This document shows, one piece after another, positions 27,717-37,065 of a stretch of DNA of 64,000 bases. A program made the translations under genes and the position numbers. The notes under the pieces were generated by a model. That model ran no database searches and was not told the DNA's origin. It saw only the letters and a list, made by a program, of their open reading frames with translations. The stretch's first letter is position 1. Each line of letters starts with the position of its first letter. This DNA comes from Algoriphagus locisalis. GTDB lineage: Bacteria; Bacteroidota; Bacteroidia; Cytophagales; Cyclobacteriaceae. The stretch spans positions 248,001 through 312,000 of the forward strand of contig NZ_FPBF01000003.1 of the NCBI RefSeq assembly GCF_900116615.1, in the 5' to 3' direction.

Positions 27717-28913
27717 TTAATCAATCACTCCCAATTCTTTCCCTACCTCAGTGAAAGCTGCAATTGCCTGATCCAAATGCGTTTTGTCATGACCTGCTGA
27801 GATCTGAACCCGGATTCTTGCCTGACCTTTTGGGACAACAGGATAATAGAATCCAATTACATAAATACCTTTTTCCAGCACCTTTTCAGCCATTTTCTGG
27901 GATAAAACTGCATCATACAGCATGATCGGCACAATAGCATGCTCGCCTGGCTTGATATCAAATCCTGCAACGGTCATTTTCTCTCGGAAGTATTTGGTGT
28001 TTTCCTCCAATTTATCCCTCAACTCGGTAGTTTCCGAAAGCAAATCAAATACAGCTATGGATGCACCTGTGATCGATGGTGCTAAAGTATTTGAGAACAA
28101 ATATGGTCTAGAACGCTGGCGAAGTAATTCCACAATCTCTTTTCTTCCGGAAGTAAATCCTCCTGAAGCACCTCCAAGAGCTTTTCCTAGCGTACCAGTG
28201 ATAATGTCAATTTTGCCCATTACTCCACAATGCTCGTGGACACCACGACCAGTTTTACCCATAAAACCTGTGGAGTGACATTCGTCAGTCATTACTAGTG
28301 CCTCATATTTCTCAGCCAATTCGACAATCTTATCTAATTGTGCAATGGTCCCGTCCATGGAGAAAACTCCATCGGTTACGATGATTTTTTGCTTTGCACC
28401 TTTAGCGATTGCATCCTTCAACTGAGTTTCAAGATCTGCCATATCATTGTGCTGGTATCTGAAACGCATAGCCTTGCACAGGCGAACACCATCAATGATA
28501 GATGCATGATTCAATGCATCAGAGATAATTGCATCTTCTGGTCCCAAAATCGGTTCAAATACACCACCGTTTGCATCAAAAGCTGCTGCGTAAAGTATGG
28601 TGTCTTCGGTGCCTAAGAACTCAGATATTTTCTTCTCCAACTCCTTGTGAATATCCTGCGTCCCGCAAATAAATCGTACGGACGACATTCCAAATCCATG
28701 CGAATCAATCGCAGCTTTAGCCGCATCGATTACCTTTGGATGGGAAGAAAGTCCTAAATAATTGTTTGCACAAAAATTCAAGACTTTCTGTCCACCGGCG
28801 ATGGTGATTTCTGCTGATTGCGGAGAGGTAATTACACGTTCTTTCTTAAAAAGACCGGCATCTTCTATTCCTTTAAGTTCCTCTTGTAATTTGGGTCTGA
28901 ACTGATCGTACAT
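27717..28913 (-). CDS. kbl: 2-amino-3-ketobutyrate CoA ligase (glycine C-acetyltransferase)
   Basis: PLP enzyme that cleaves 2-amino-3-ketobutyrate with CoA to glycine and acetyl-CoA, the second step of threonine breakdown. The PLP lysine is K244 in [24 protein letters not shown] near 209 holds the cofactor Asp and His. Length 398 aa matches E. coli Kbl. The divergent neighbour encodes the threonine dehydrogenase that makes its substrate, which supports the specific call over other alpha-oxoamine synthases such as BioF. Confidence 0.94.
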   Translation of the reverse strand: MYDQFRPKLQEELKGIEDAGLFKKERVITSPQSAEITIAGGQKVLNFCANNYLGLSSHPKVIDAAKAAIDSHGFGMSSVRFICGTQDIHKELEKKISEFLGTEDTILYAAAFDANGGVFEPILGPEDAIISDALNHASIIDGVRLCKAMRFRYQHNDMADLETQLKDAIAKGAKQKIIVTDGVFSMDGTIAQLDKIVELAEKYEALVMTDECHSTGFMGKTGRGVHEHCGVMGKIDIITGTLGKALGGASGGFTSGRKEIVELLRQRSRPYLFSNTLAPSITGASIAVFDLLSETTELRDKLEENTKYFREKMTVAGFDIKPGEHAIVPIMLYDAVLSQKMAEKVLEKGIYVIGFYYPVVPKGQARIRVQISAGHDKTHLDQAIAAFTEVGKELGVID

Positions 28914-28992
28914 GATAGCTAGTTGATTTTATATTATTCAAAAACGTCTGATTCCTTTGATCAAAAAACCTACTCAGGAAGCAGTTTTTTCT

Positions 28993-29000
28993 TACTTTTG
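28993..29000 (+). promoter_or_regulatory. -7 element of the threonine dehydrogenase promoter
   Basis: TACTTTTG fits TAnnTTTG and lies 68 bp before the ATG in the 155-bp divergent gap to kbl. No TTTG occurs at the proper distance upstream. Confidence 0.45.
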
Positions 29001-29068
29001 CAGTCGCAAACCCAAATATAAACAAAAACCTAGAGCTCGTCTTTAGGTAGATTTTGAAAGAAATATTA

Positions 29069-30016
29069 ATGGAAAAAATCCTGGTAATAGGCGCCGCAGG
29101 GCAGTTGGGTTCAGAACTCACTCGTTCGTTGGCAGATCAGTTTGGTACAGAGCAGGTAATCGCTACAGATCTCAACGAAGCAGCAAAATCAAAATTTGAC
29201 TTTTGTAGATTTCAAGTCCTCGATGTGATGGACAAGAAAGGTTTAAGAAACCTGGTCAAACAGGAAAAGATCACTCAGATTTATCATTTAGCAGCTGTTC
29301 TATCCGCTGTAGGAGAGAAAAAACCACTTTTCGCTTGGGAACTAAACATGGAAAGTTTGCTTCATGTCCTTGAGCTTGCCAGAGAATTCAACCTTAACAA
29401 AGTTTATTGGCCATCATCCATTGCGGTCTTTGGACCAAATACTCCAAAAATCAATACTCCTCAATACTGCGTCAAAGAGCCGAATACCATCTATGGTATT
29501 TCGAAGCAGGCGGGCGAAAGATGGTGTGAATATTATTTCCAGAAATATAATGTGGACGTCAGAAGTCTGCGTTACCCTGGATTGATTGGTTATAAATCTC
29601 TTCCTGGTGGGGGTACGACAGATTATGCAGTTGATATTTATCACAAAGCTTTAGCTGGAGAAAAATTTGATTGTTTCCTACGCGAAGACAGTTCCCTTCC
29701 GATGATGTACATGCCGGATGCAATCAAAGCGACATTGGATTTGATGAATGCACCTCGTGAATCGGTAAAAATCCGATCTAGCTATAACTTGGCTGCCATG
29801 AATTTCACTCCTAAGGAGAGTTATGAAAGCATTCTAAAACATATTCCAGACTTCAAAATCGAATACAATCCTGATTTCAGACAAGCTATCGCAGATAGCT
29901 GGCCAGATAGCATTGACGATTCCTGTGCCAGGAAAGATTGGGGTTGGCAACATGACTATGATCTAGACGCCATGACCAAGGATATTTTGGAAAACTTACC
30001 TAATTACAAGTTCTAG
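29069..30016 (+). CDS. L-threonine 3-dehydrogenase, SDR/epimerase type
   Basis: NAD-dependent oxidation of threonine to 2-amino-3-ketobutyrate. The protein is an extended SDR (315 aa) with GAAGQLG at residues 8-14 and YGISK as catalytic YxxxK; it resembles UDP-galactose epimerases, like the characterised Thr-dehydrogenase of Flavobacterium frigidimaris KUC-1. The start is the Met at 29069; the longer frame uses TTG. Divergent pairing with kbl makes this function far likelier than sugar epimerisation. A strong terminator follows. Confidence 0.9.
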   Translation: MEKILVIGAAGQLGSELTRSLADQFGTEQVIATDLNEAAKSKFDFCRFQVLDVMDKKGLRNLVKQEKITQIYHLAAVLSAVGEKKPLFAWELNMESLLHVLELAREFNLNKVYWPSSIAVFGPNTPKINTPQYCVKEPNTIYGISKQAGERWCEYYFQKYNVDVRSLRYPGLIGYKSLPGGGTTDYAVDIYHKALAGEKFDCFLREDSSLPMMYMPDAIKATLDLMNAPRESVKIRSSYNLAAMNFTPKESYESILKHIPDFKIEYNPDFRQAIADSWPDSIDDSCARKDWGWQHDYDLDAMTKDILENLPNYKF

Positions 30017-30020
30017 TTTT

Positions 30021-30057
30021 AACACCCTGCTCCCGCTTAAGCAGGGTGTTTGTTTTT
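30021..30057 (+). terminator. terminator after the threonine dehydrogenase gene
   Basis: Stem AACACCCTGCT (30021-30031) with AGCAGGGTGTT (30040-30050), 8-nt loop, then TGTTTTT. Five bases after the stop. Confidence 0.88.
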
Positions 30058-30059
30058 AA

Positions 30060-30090
30060 CCACTGTGTGCACAGAGAAACACACAAAGGT
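30060..30090. repeat. CACTGTGTGCACAGAG-type intergenic repeat
   Basis: Purine/AC-rich unit CACTGTGTGCACAGAGAAAC, containing the palindrome GTGTGCAC-like core, in a 255-bp gap without genes. It looks like the short dispersed intergenic repeats of Bacteroidota; only one copy is in the window, so the call is tentative. The rest of the gap (30091-30271) shows nothing I can name. Confidence 0.35.
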
Positions 30091-30271
30091 CAGGGTTCAT
30101 TGCCACCCTCTTTCTGCCCCTATTGAGCCAGATCAACTGGTAGATATTTTTATTCTAATTCATTCCTGCTCATACCTATTTCGTAAGTATTAGTCCTTAT
30201 GCACTAATAACTGATTGATATCTTTTTAAACAATCAATTATTCATTACTTTAAGGATTCATTACTATCCAA

Positions 30272-33010
30272 ATGAACAAGCTAAAAATCACTCTTTTTCT
30301 TACGGTTGCAGTTCTTATTACCATAGCCGGCTTTTTCTTTTTTGGAAATGAAAGAGAAGTTGACTTCAGCACAGAGATCAAACCAATCCTAAATAAGAAT
30401 TGCATTACCTGCCACGGTGGTGTAAAAAAAAGCGGTGGCTTTTCGGTACTTTTTGAAGAGGAAGCCTTTGCCACTACGGAATCAGGACATGCGGCCATTA
30501 TTCCCGGAGATCCTAATGGTAGTGAGCTAATTAAGCGCCTGACTTCATCTGACCCAGAATTGAGGATGCCTTATGAAAAGGAACCCCTTTCAAAGGATGA
30601 AATAGAACTTTTGAAGACCTGGATCAGGCAGGGAGCCAAATGGGGTAAGCACTGGGCCTACCAGACCGTTCAAAAACCTGAGGAAATTGATACTAAACAT
30701 ACCGCTGGACTTTCTCCAAATGAGGACGCTGAATCGTCCAATTCCATTGATTTTTTTGTGGGCAAAAAGCTGGAAGAAATGGAGTTAAATTTTTCTCCAG
30801 AGGAAAATTCCTTGAAACTACTTCGAAGAGCTGCGCTAGACATTACCGGCCTGCCTCCTAGTCCGGAAATCATAGAAGCTTATTCCGCAAAGGATATCAC
30901 CTATGAAGAGGCAATAGACAAAATGCTGGCTGCGCCCACTTATGGTGAAAAATGGGCGACCTGGTGGCTGGATATGGCGAGATATGCCGATACCAAGGGC
31001 TATGAGCGAGATGTAAACCGAACCATGTGGCCATATCGTGACTGGGTAATCCGGGCATTCAATGCTGACAAGCCTTACGATGAATTCACTATAGAGCAAC
31101 TGGCTGGAGATTTACTTCCACACCCTACCGAGGATCAACTAACAGCTACAGCTTTTCATCGCAATACCATGAACAACGATGAAGGTGGTACACAAGACGA
31201 GGAATTCCGTGTAGCGGCAGTCCTTGATAGAGTCAGCACTACCTACGAAGTATGGCAAAGTACTACCATGGCTTGCGTACAGTGCCATAGTCATACCTAC
31301 GATCCGATCAGGCATGAAGAATTTTATCAGTCAGCTGCATTTTTCAATAACACCCGGGACGAGGACACCAATGACGAAGAACCTAGGCTTCGCTTTTATT
31401 CACCAGAGGAAAAAACGAAAATCGAATCCATCACAGCATGGGTGAAAGAAAATGAAGGTATAAAAGCAGCTGAAGCAAAGGAAGACTTCATGACTTTCCT
31501 GGAACCCAAATACCCTTCGCATAGCGCGGTGGATTTTGTTAACGCCACCCTTTTGGATAGTAAATGGCTAGGGATAGAAGGTAATGGTTCTGCTTATCTG
31601 AGAAATGTAAATACCCAAGGATCCGATCAACTCCTACTAGAATATTCAGCTGGTCTGGATGGAAGCAAAATGACTATTCGAAATGGGGGACCAGAAGGCG
31701 AACTACTCGCTTCCTTTCCAATTAATAAAACCGGGACAATCATCCGTCCGATTCCTTTCGAGCAGGTTGAAGGAAATATTGATTTGTATTTAGAAATCAA
31801 AAATCCAAACTCAAAACCAGACCAAACTGCAGCTAGATTTATATGGTTTGCCTTCGTACCAAAACTGAAAGGTGAGGACAAACCTGGCTATGCTTCTATA
31901 CAAAAGAGCTGGGAAGAAATCCTGAATTTCGGAGGCACAAAGCTTCCGATTATGATTGAAAACCCGGCCTATATGGCCCGGGAAACCCGAGTTTTCGAGC
32001 GGGGAAATTGGATGATGCTAGGGGACAAAGTCCAGCCCGAAACTCCAAAAGAACTCAATCCCTGGAAACCGGAATGGCCACAAAACAGACTTGGCTTTGC
32101 TTACTGGCTTACGGACAAAGAAAATCCATTAACGTCAAGAACACTGGTCAACCGTGTTTGGGATCAGCTTATGGGGAGAGGAATTGTGAGTACGCTAGAA
32201 GACATGGGGACACAATCTGACCCTCCTTCGCATCCAGAGTTATTGGATTACCTGGCCTGGAAAACCATGAATGATTACGAATGGAGCATCAAAAGCCTGA
32301 TCCGTGAAATCGTAACTTCCAAAACCTACAAACAATCGTCAGTAGTGTCTCCAGAGCTTTACACCAAAGATCCACAAAACAAATGGTATGCACGAGGCCC
32401 AAGGTTCAGGTTGAGTGCGGAGCAAGTTCGGGATCAAGCATTAGCAGTTTCAGGTTTGTTGAGTGACAAAATGTATGGACCAGGAGTAATGCCTGCCCAA
32501 CCAGAGGGCATCTGGCAAACGGTTTATAACGGTGGAACATGGACAGAAAGTCAAGGAGAGGATGCCCACCGTCGAGGTGTCTATACTTTTCTAAAAAGAA
32601 CCAGCCCATACCCCTCTTTCCTTTCTTTTGACGCAGGAAGTCGGGAAGTATGTCTAAGCAGAAGATTGGTAACCAATACACCTCTTCAGGCTTTAGTCAC
32701 ATTAAACGATCCTGTTTATCTGGAAGCTGCCTTTCATCTCTCTGAAGATATGCTGGCAAATGGAGGTTCCAATCCTGAGAAAGCGATCAGCTATGGCTAC
32801 GAAAAAATGATTTTAACACCGATCTCTGAACCGAAGCTAGCTGCGCTGGAAACATTGCATGAGGAAGCTTTAGCTCAGTACCAAAAGAACCCTGAAGAAC
32901 TTGAATCTTTCTTTGGCTGGGAAGATCAAAAAATAACCTCAAAGCAAGCCGCCATGACAGTTGTGGCAAACGCCATGCTTAATTTGGATGAATTTATAAC
33001 CAAACCCTGA
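30272..33010 (+). CDS. PSD1 protein: planctomycete cytochrome c, DUF1549 and DUF1553 domains
   Basis: A 912-aa membrane-anchored periplasmic protein. An N-terminal helix (5-25) precedes a PSCyt1 domain with heme motif C44-I-T-C47-H48; the DUF1549 region (about 155-365) contains a second motif C335-V-Q-C338-H339; a beta-rich domain follows (about 430-560), then DUF1553 (about 600-870) with NRVWDQLMGRGIV. Such proteins are abundant in planctomycetes and often sit beside DUF1501; they are assumed to be redox proteins for polysaccharide use, unproven. It leads an operon of four recognised genes. Confidence 0.9.
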   Translation: MNKLKITLFLTVAVLITIAGFFFFGNEREVDFSTEIKPILNKNCITCHGGVKKSGGFSVLFEEEAFATTESGHAAIIPGDPNGSELIKRLTSSDPELRMPYEKEPLSKDEIELLKTWIRQGAKWGKHWAYQTVQKPEEIDTKHTAGLSPNEDAESSNSIDFFVGKKLEEMELNFSPEENSLKLLRRAALDITGLPPSPEIIEAYSAKDITYEEAIDKMLAAPTYGEKWATWWLDMARYADTKGYERDVNRTMWPYRDWVIRAFNADKPYDEFTIEQLAGDLLPHPTEDQLTATAFHRNTMNNDEGGTQDEEFRVAAVLDRVSTTYEVWQSTTMACVQCHSHTYDPIRHEEFYQSAAFFNNTRDEDTNDEEPRLRFYSPEEKTKIESITAWVKENEGIKAAEAKEDFMTFLEPKYPSHSAVDFVNATLLDSKWLGIEGNGSAYLRNVNTQGSDQLLLEYSAGLDGSKMTIRNGGPEGELLASFPINKTGTIIRPIPFEQVEGNIDLYLEIKNPNSKPDQTAARFIWFAFVPKLKGEDKPGYASIQKSWEEILNFGGTKLPIMIENPAYMARETRVFERGNWMMLGDKVQPETPKELNPWKPEWPQNRLGFAYWLTDKENPLTSRTLVNRVWDQLMGRGIVSTLEDMGTQSDPPSHPELLDYLAWKTMNDYEWSIKSLIREIVTSKTYKQSSVVSPELYTKDPQNKWYARGPRFRLSAEQVRDQALAVSGLLSDKMYGPGVMPAQPEGIWQTVYNGGTWTESQGEDAHRRGVYTFLKRTSPYPSFLSFDAGSREVCLSRRLVTNTPLQALVTLNDPVYLEAAFHLSEDMLANGGSNPEKAISYGYEKMILTPISEPKLAALETLHEEALAQYQKNPEELESFFGWEDQKITSKQAAMTVVANAMLNLDEFITKP

Positions 33011-33011
33011 T

Positions 33012-33107
33012 ATGAAATCGAGGAAGAGTAAATCGTCAACTAGCTGGATGAAGAATGAAAATGCGAGATTCCATCTGGCCTTTAAAAATAAGATCATAAT
33101 CAGATGA
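33012..33107 (+). CDS. possible 31-codon bridging ORF
   Basis: A short ATG-to-TGA frame that fills the gap between the PSD1 and DUF1501 genes exactly: it starts 1 bp after the PSD1 stop and its TGA overlaps the DUF1501 ATG as ATGA. The peptide is very basic (starting MKSRKSKSS, ending NKIIIR) with no membrane segment. It may be a real small protein, or mainly a device that carries ribosomes to the DUF1501 start. The frame alone cannot tell these apart. Confidence 0.4.
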   Translation: MKSRKSKSSTSWMKNENARFHLAFKNKIIIR

Positions 33108-34609
33108 ATAGCCTAGACAAAATGCTCGCAGAGTTTGCGCAGCAAAAGCTTTCCAAACAAACTAGAAGACACTTCCTGATGGATTGCGTTTCCAAAGTAG
33201 GTGGGCTAGCTTTGGCTCCCTTGATGTTTGGTTGTGATACGGGCTCAGCCACCACTAGCAAAGGGCTCAATCTTACTGACAGGGATTTGAATCCACTGTC
33301 TCCCCTGCCTCCTCCATTCGGAGCTAAGGCAAAGTCAATCATATACCTCCACATGGCAGGAGCACCTTCGCAACTGGAGCTTTTTGATTACAAACCAGAA
33401 CTCGTAAAATACCATAATCAGCCATGCCCTGAGTCACTGCTGGAAGGTCGAAAATTCGCCTTTATCCAAGGAACTCCTAACATTCTTGGCCCACAGGCGA
33501 ATTTTGCTCAGCATGGACAATCCGGTGCCTGGATCTCCGATTACTTGCCGCATTTCTCCAAACTTGCTGATGACGTTTCTTTCATAAAGGCAGTTCATAC
33601 AGATCAGTTCAATCATGGTCCAGCGCAGCTTTTCATGCAAACTGGCAGTGCAAGACTTGGCAGACCGAGTTTGGGAAGCTGGGTCACCTACGGTCTGGGT
33701 ACTGAAAATCAGAATCTTCCTGGCTTTGTCGTGCTTACTTCTGGTGGAAAAACTCCTGATGCAGGCAAAAGTGTATGGGGTTCAGGATTTTTGCCCTCTG
33801 TCTATCAAGGAGTGCAGTGTAGGTCCAAAGGTGACCCGGTTTTGTATCTGGATGATCCGGAAGGAATGAGCAGAAACTTAAAGAAAAATGTAATTGACGC
33901 CATCAATACGGTGAATCAGGAGGAGTTCAATAACTATGGTGACCCTGAGATTCTCTCGAGAATCAACCAATACGAGATGGCTTACAGAATGCAGATCGAG
34001 GTACCAGAGGTGATGGACATCAATGATGAGCCAGAATCTATCCATGAATTATATGGAACCAAGCCAGGTGCAGAATCCTTCGCCAACAACTGCCTTTTGG
34101 CTAGAAAAATGGTTGAAAAAGGAGTAAGATTTGTTCAGCTCTACGACTGGGGATGGGATTCGCATGGAACTGATCACGATGGCTCCATCGACATGGGACT
34201 TCGAAATAAATGCCGGGAAATAGACAGGCCTATTTCAGCTTTGCTTCTGGATTTAAAGCAAAGAGGAATGCTTGAGGACACGCTGGTTGTCTGGGGAGGT
34301 GAATTTGGAAGGACTCCTATGCAGGAAAATAGAGGAGGCAAAACTCAAGGTTTCTTAGGGAGAGACCACCACGTGGATGCATTCACCATGTGGATGGCAG
34401 GTGGTGGCATCAAGCCAGGAGTGAGCTACGGGATCACAGATGATTTTGGATTTTCAGGAGTTGAGGAGAGAGTATCAGTACATGATATTCATGCCACCAT
34501 TCTACATTTGATGGGTTTTGACCATGAGAAATTCACCTATGATTTCCAGGGCCGACCATTCCGTCTCACCGATGTGGAAGGTGAATTAATCAATAAAATA
34601 CTAGCTTAG
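33104..34609 (+). CDS. Tat-exported DUF1501 protein
   Basis: A 501-aa protein with a twin-arginine signal (T20-R21-R22-H23-F24-L25) followed by a hydrophobic segment ending in GCD, so it is exported folded and perhaps lipidated. The mature part matches DUF1501, a sulfatase/alkaline-phosphatase-like fold: HMAGAPSQLELFD, DQFNHGPAQLFMQTG, DWGWDSHGT and GGEFGRTPMQ are the conserved stretches. It is always seen with PSD1 proteins in planctomycetes; function is unknown. Start set by the ATGA overlap with the small ORF upstream. Confidence 0.92.
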   Translation: MNSLDKMLAEFAQQKLSKQTRRHFLMDCVSKVGGLALAPLMFGCDTGSATTSKGLNLTDRDLNPLSPLPPPFGAKAKSIIYLHMAGAPSQLELFDYKPELVKYHNQPCPESLLEGRKFAFIQGTPNILGPQANFAQHGQSGAWISDYLPHFSKLADDVSFIKAVHTDQFNHGPAQLFMQTGSARLGRPSLGSWVTYGLGTENQNLPGFVVLTSGGKTPDAGKSVWGSGFLPSVYQGVQCRSKGDPVLYLDDPEGMSRNLKKNVIDAINTVNQEEFNNYGDPEILSRINQYEMAYRMQIEVPEVMDINDEPESIHELYGTKPGAESFANNCLLARKMVEKGVRFVQLYDWGWDSHGTDHDGSIDMGLRNKCREIDRPISALLLDLKQRGMLEDTLVVWGGEFGRTPMQENRGGKTQGFLGRDHHVDAFTMWMAGGGIKPGVSYGITDDFGFSGVEERVSVHDIHATILHLMGFDHEKFTYDFQGRPFRLTDVEGELINKILA

Positions 34610-34616
34610 ATTTTCC

Positions 34617-35489
34617 ATGCTTAAAAGAATATCCTTGGTCGCTGTGCTATTCAGCCTCATGCTACACCCTGTTTTCTCACAAACTCAACTTCAATTTTTT
34701 CAAACTGACTGGGGAAACAAACTCCCCTTGGACGAATTTCTAAAACGCACTAAAAATGATGGTTATGATGGAATCGAAACATGGTTTCCATACGATGAAA
34801 CCGTCCAAAAAGAATTAAAAGCCGGGCTGGAAAAATACGATTTGAAGGTGATTTTCCTTCATGGAACAAATAAGGGGCTTCCTTATGAAGAAGCACTAAA
34901 GGTCTATGAAGAAAATCTGCAAAAGATAATAGCTTGGAATCCAGTCAAAATCAACTCACACACGGGTTCGGATTACTGGACATTGGTGCAAAACAAGGCG
35001 TTTATCGATGTGACAACCAAGGCAAGCAAAGCATCCGGAATTCCAATTGTTCATGAGACTCACCGAAGTAGGTTTTCCTTCAATGTTCCGCTCACTGTGG
35101 AAATGGTGAATGCCGTCCCTGATTTACGTTTGAATTTGGACATCAGCCACTGGATGGTGGTTCATGAGCGATTGATTGGTTTGAAAGATCCCTTGCTACA
35201 GCAAATCATTCCACGTGTAGATCATATTCATGCACGGATTGGCTTTGCCGAAGGCCCTCAAGTGAATAATCCAGCTGCTCCAGAATGGAAATCCGCATTA
35301 AATACTCACTTGGATGTTTGGGAGCATATTATCCGGAATTCCGGTCAGGAAGTCTATACGATTACCACCGAATTTGGACCTCCACCCTACTTGCCTACCG
35401 TGCCCTTTTCCAACGTACCCATCGCAGATCAATGGGAAGCCAATGTATTTATCATGAAAGCCATTCAAGCCCGCTTCGCAAATGATTGA
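34617..35489 (+). CDS. exported sugar phosphate isomerase/epimerase-like TIM barrel
   Basis: A 290-aa protein with a signal peptide ending VFSQ, then an AP_endonuc_2/xylose isomerase-like TIM barrel: DGIETWFPYD, IVHETHRSRFSFN, LDISHWMVVHE, DHIHARIG and TEFGPPPY carry the His, Glu and Asp residues expected to bind a divalent metal. Export to the periplasm means it acts on free sugars or glycosides, not on cytoplasmic phosphates. It follows DUF1501 by 7 bp and overlaps the DUF2231 gene by 8 bp. Confidence 0.87.
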   Translation: MLKRISLVAVLFSLMLHPVFSQTQLQFFQTDWGNKLPLDEFLKRTKNDGYDGIETWFPYDETVQKELKAGLEKYDLKVIFLHGTNKGLPYEEALKVYEENLQKIIAWNPVKINSHTGSDYWTLVQNKAFIDVTTKASKASGIPIVHETHRSRFSFNVPLTVEMVNAVPDLRLNLDISHWMVVHERLIGLKDPLLQQIIPRVDHIHARIGFAEGPQVNNPAAPEWKSALNTHLDVWEHIIRNSGQEVYTITTEFGPPPYLPTVPFSNVPIADQWEANVFIMKAIQARFAND

Positions 35490-36864
35490 CTTTATTTTAC
35501 CGCTGTTCGGGCGATTTCACCCGGTTTTGGTTCACTTGCCCATTGGCTTTTTGGTTTTTGGGGTGATTTTGATTTTTTGGACGGGAAAAAAGTATCCGGT
35601 TTATTCACCCATAATCCAATTAGCATTTTTGCTTGGTGGAATTTCAGCAGGTTTTGCCAGCGTAAGTGGCTTTCTTCAATACCAAGGAGAAGGCTATGGT
35701 TGGGACACTGTGCAGTTCCACTTGATCTTGGGGATTCTTACCACGCTCCTTTCTTTAGGACTTTGGTATCATCTGAAAAATTCCACTTCCACTCCTGCGA
35801 AATTAAAAATAAAGGGAGCTGTGCTTTTGGTGATTTTAACAATCACAGGTCATCTTGGCGGCAATATTACACATGGAGACGATTACTTCACCGAGGTTTT
35901 ACCTCCAGAACTTCAAGCCTTCTTGGGAGGGGAAACCAGCATTAATGAACCGCTCGAACTACCCGCGGATAACTGGGAAGAAGTGGAGTTTTATACCGGG
36001 GCGATCCAACCTATTTTGGATCAAAACTGTAAAAGCTGCCATAATCCGAATAAACTTAAGGGAGAATTAGATCTGAGTTCTTTCCAAGGAATCCATAAAG
36101 GCGGTGAAGATGGAGCAGTCCTGGAAGCTGGAACCCCTGAAGAAAGTGCGCTATTTGCTCGACTAGTTTTGCCGGAAGACCATGATGATCACATGCCACC
36201 AAAGGATAAGCGACAACCCAGAAAAGAGGAGATTGAATTGATCAAAGCTTGGATAGAATCAGGATCTCCGGAAAACGCCAAGCTAGGAGAATCAGCGATA
36301 AGCGTGAGTTTGCTAGAGCCATTTTTCAAAAAGAATGAGATCCCATTTTACCCGGCAGTTGAGGTAGCTAGACTTCCTCCGGATTCCATTTCGAAATTGA
36401 GAGATGAGGGTTTCTTTGCCGAAGTGATAAAAGAGGATTCTCCTTTACTGAAGATCAGCTGTATCAATTTCCCTGCATTTTCTGATTCCGATTGGCAAAT
36501 GCTTCAATCGGCGAAAGACCAAATTGTGTACTTAGACTTGACAGGAACCGCAATCAGTGATGCCATTTTAGAGCAGATTGCTACCCTTCCAAACTTGACA
36601 GTATTGAAACTTAATCAGACTGATATCCAAGGATCTGGGTTAGGGAAATTAGCGGAAAACAAAACTCTAAAACTGCTTTACATCAACAATACGCAGGTGA
36701 CGCGAGAGAAGCTTTCAGTGCTTGATGGCCACCCAATGCTGGAAAAAGTATTTGCTTTTGAATCTCCAGCGGCAGATTCTGGAAGTTCTGCTCAGTTCAG
36801 CTTTTATCTGGAAACAGGAGATTTCACCTTACCTCCATTGCCAACGGATACGATTGTTTATTAA
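35482..36864 (+). CDS. DUF2231-cytochrome c-LRR fusion protein
   Basis: A 460-aa protein in three parts: a DUF2231 membrane domain with four helices (about 10-140) including HPVLVHLPIGF; a planctomycete-type cytochrome c domain with heme motif C183-K-S-C186-H187 (about 170-260); and a C-terminal leucine-rich-repeat-like region (about 330-430) with LTGTAISDAILEQIATLPNL and INNTQVTREKL. DUF2231 could bind quinone or heme in the membrane and the cytochrome pass electrons to or from PSD1 (inference). Last gene of the operon; no hairpin directly after it, but an inverted repeat follows. Confidence 0.87.
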   Translation: MIDFILPLFGRFHPVLVHLPIGFLVFGVILIFWTGKKYPVYSPIIQLAFLLGGISAGFASVSGFLQYQGEGYGWDTVQFHLILGILTTLLSLGLWYHLKNSTSTPAKLKIKGAVLLVILTITGHLGGNITHGDDYFTEVLPPELQAFLGGETSINEPLELPADNWEEVEFYTGAIQPILDQNCKSCHNPNKLKGELDLSSFQGIHKGGEDGAVLEAGTPEESALFARLVLPEDHDDHMPPKDKRQPRKEEIELIKAWIESGSPENAKLGESAISVSLLEPFFKKNEIPFYPAVEVARLPPDSISKLRDEGFFAEVIKEDSPLLKISCINFPAFSDSDWQMLQSAKDQIVYLDLTGTAISDAILEQIATLPNLTVLKLNQTDIQGSGLGKLAENKTLKLLYINNTQVTREKLSVLDGHPMLEKVFAFESPAADSGSSAQFSFYLETGDFTLPPLPTDTIVY

Positions 36865-36871
36865 AAAACAA

Positions 36872-37037
36872 TCTCCCGCCAAGGCGCAAAGGCGCTAAGC
36901 TTTTGATTTATTTAGCAACCATTACTCTTTATATTTCTTTTCATTTTTTAACCAAACTGAATAAAGAATAAATCAAAGTTAAATGGGTTACCCCCCTCAA
37001 AAGTAAGAAATCCGCGCCTTTGGGACTTAGCGGGAGA
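36872..37037. repeat. long imperfect inverted repeat between operons
   Basis: A 26-bp arm beginning TCTCCCGCCAAGGCGC (36872-36897) is matched in reverse complement at 37012-37037 with about three mismatches. The 115 bp between the arms is AT-rich and has no gene. The CGCAAAGGCGC style resembles dispersed GC-rich repeats of Bacteroidota. It may act as a transcription barrier for both flanking convergent genes. Confidence 0.7.
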
Positions 37038-37065
37038 CAAAAACGCCGCACCGCCGCGAGCTATC

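Noticed and set aside
27542..27724. 60-aa minus-strand ORF between DUF5715 and kbl
   Set aside because: It contains the bidirectional terminator and the CATCGGACA repeat and overlaps the kbl stop; not a gene.
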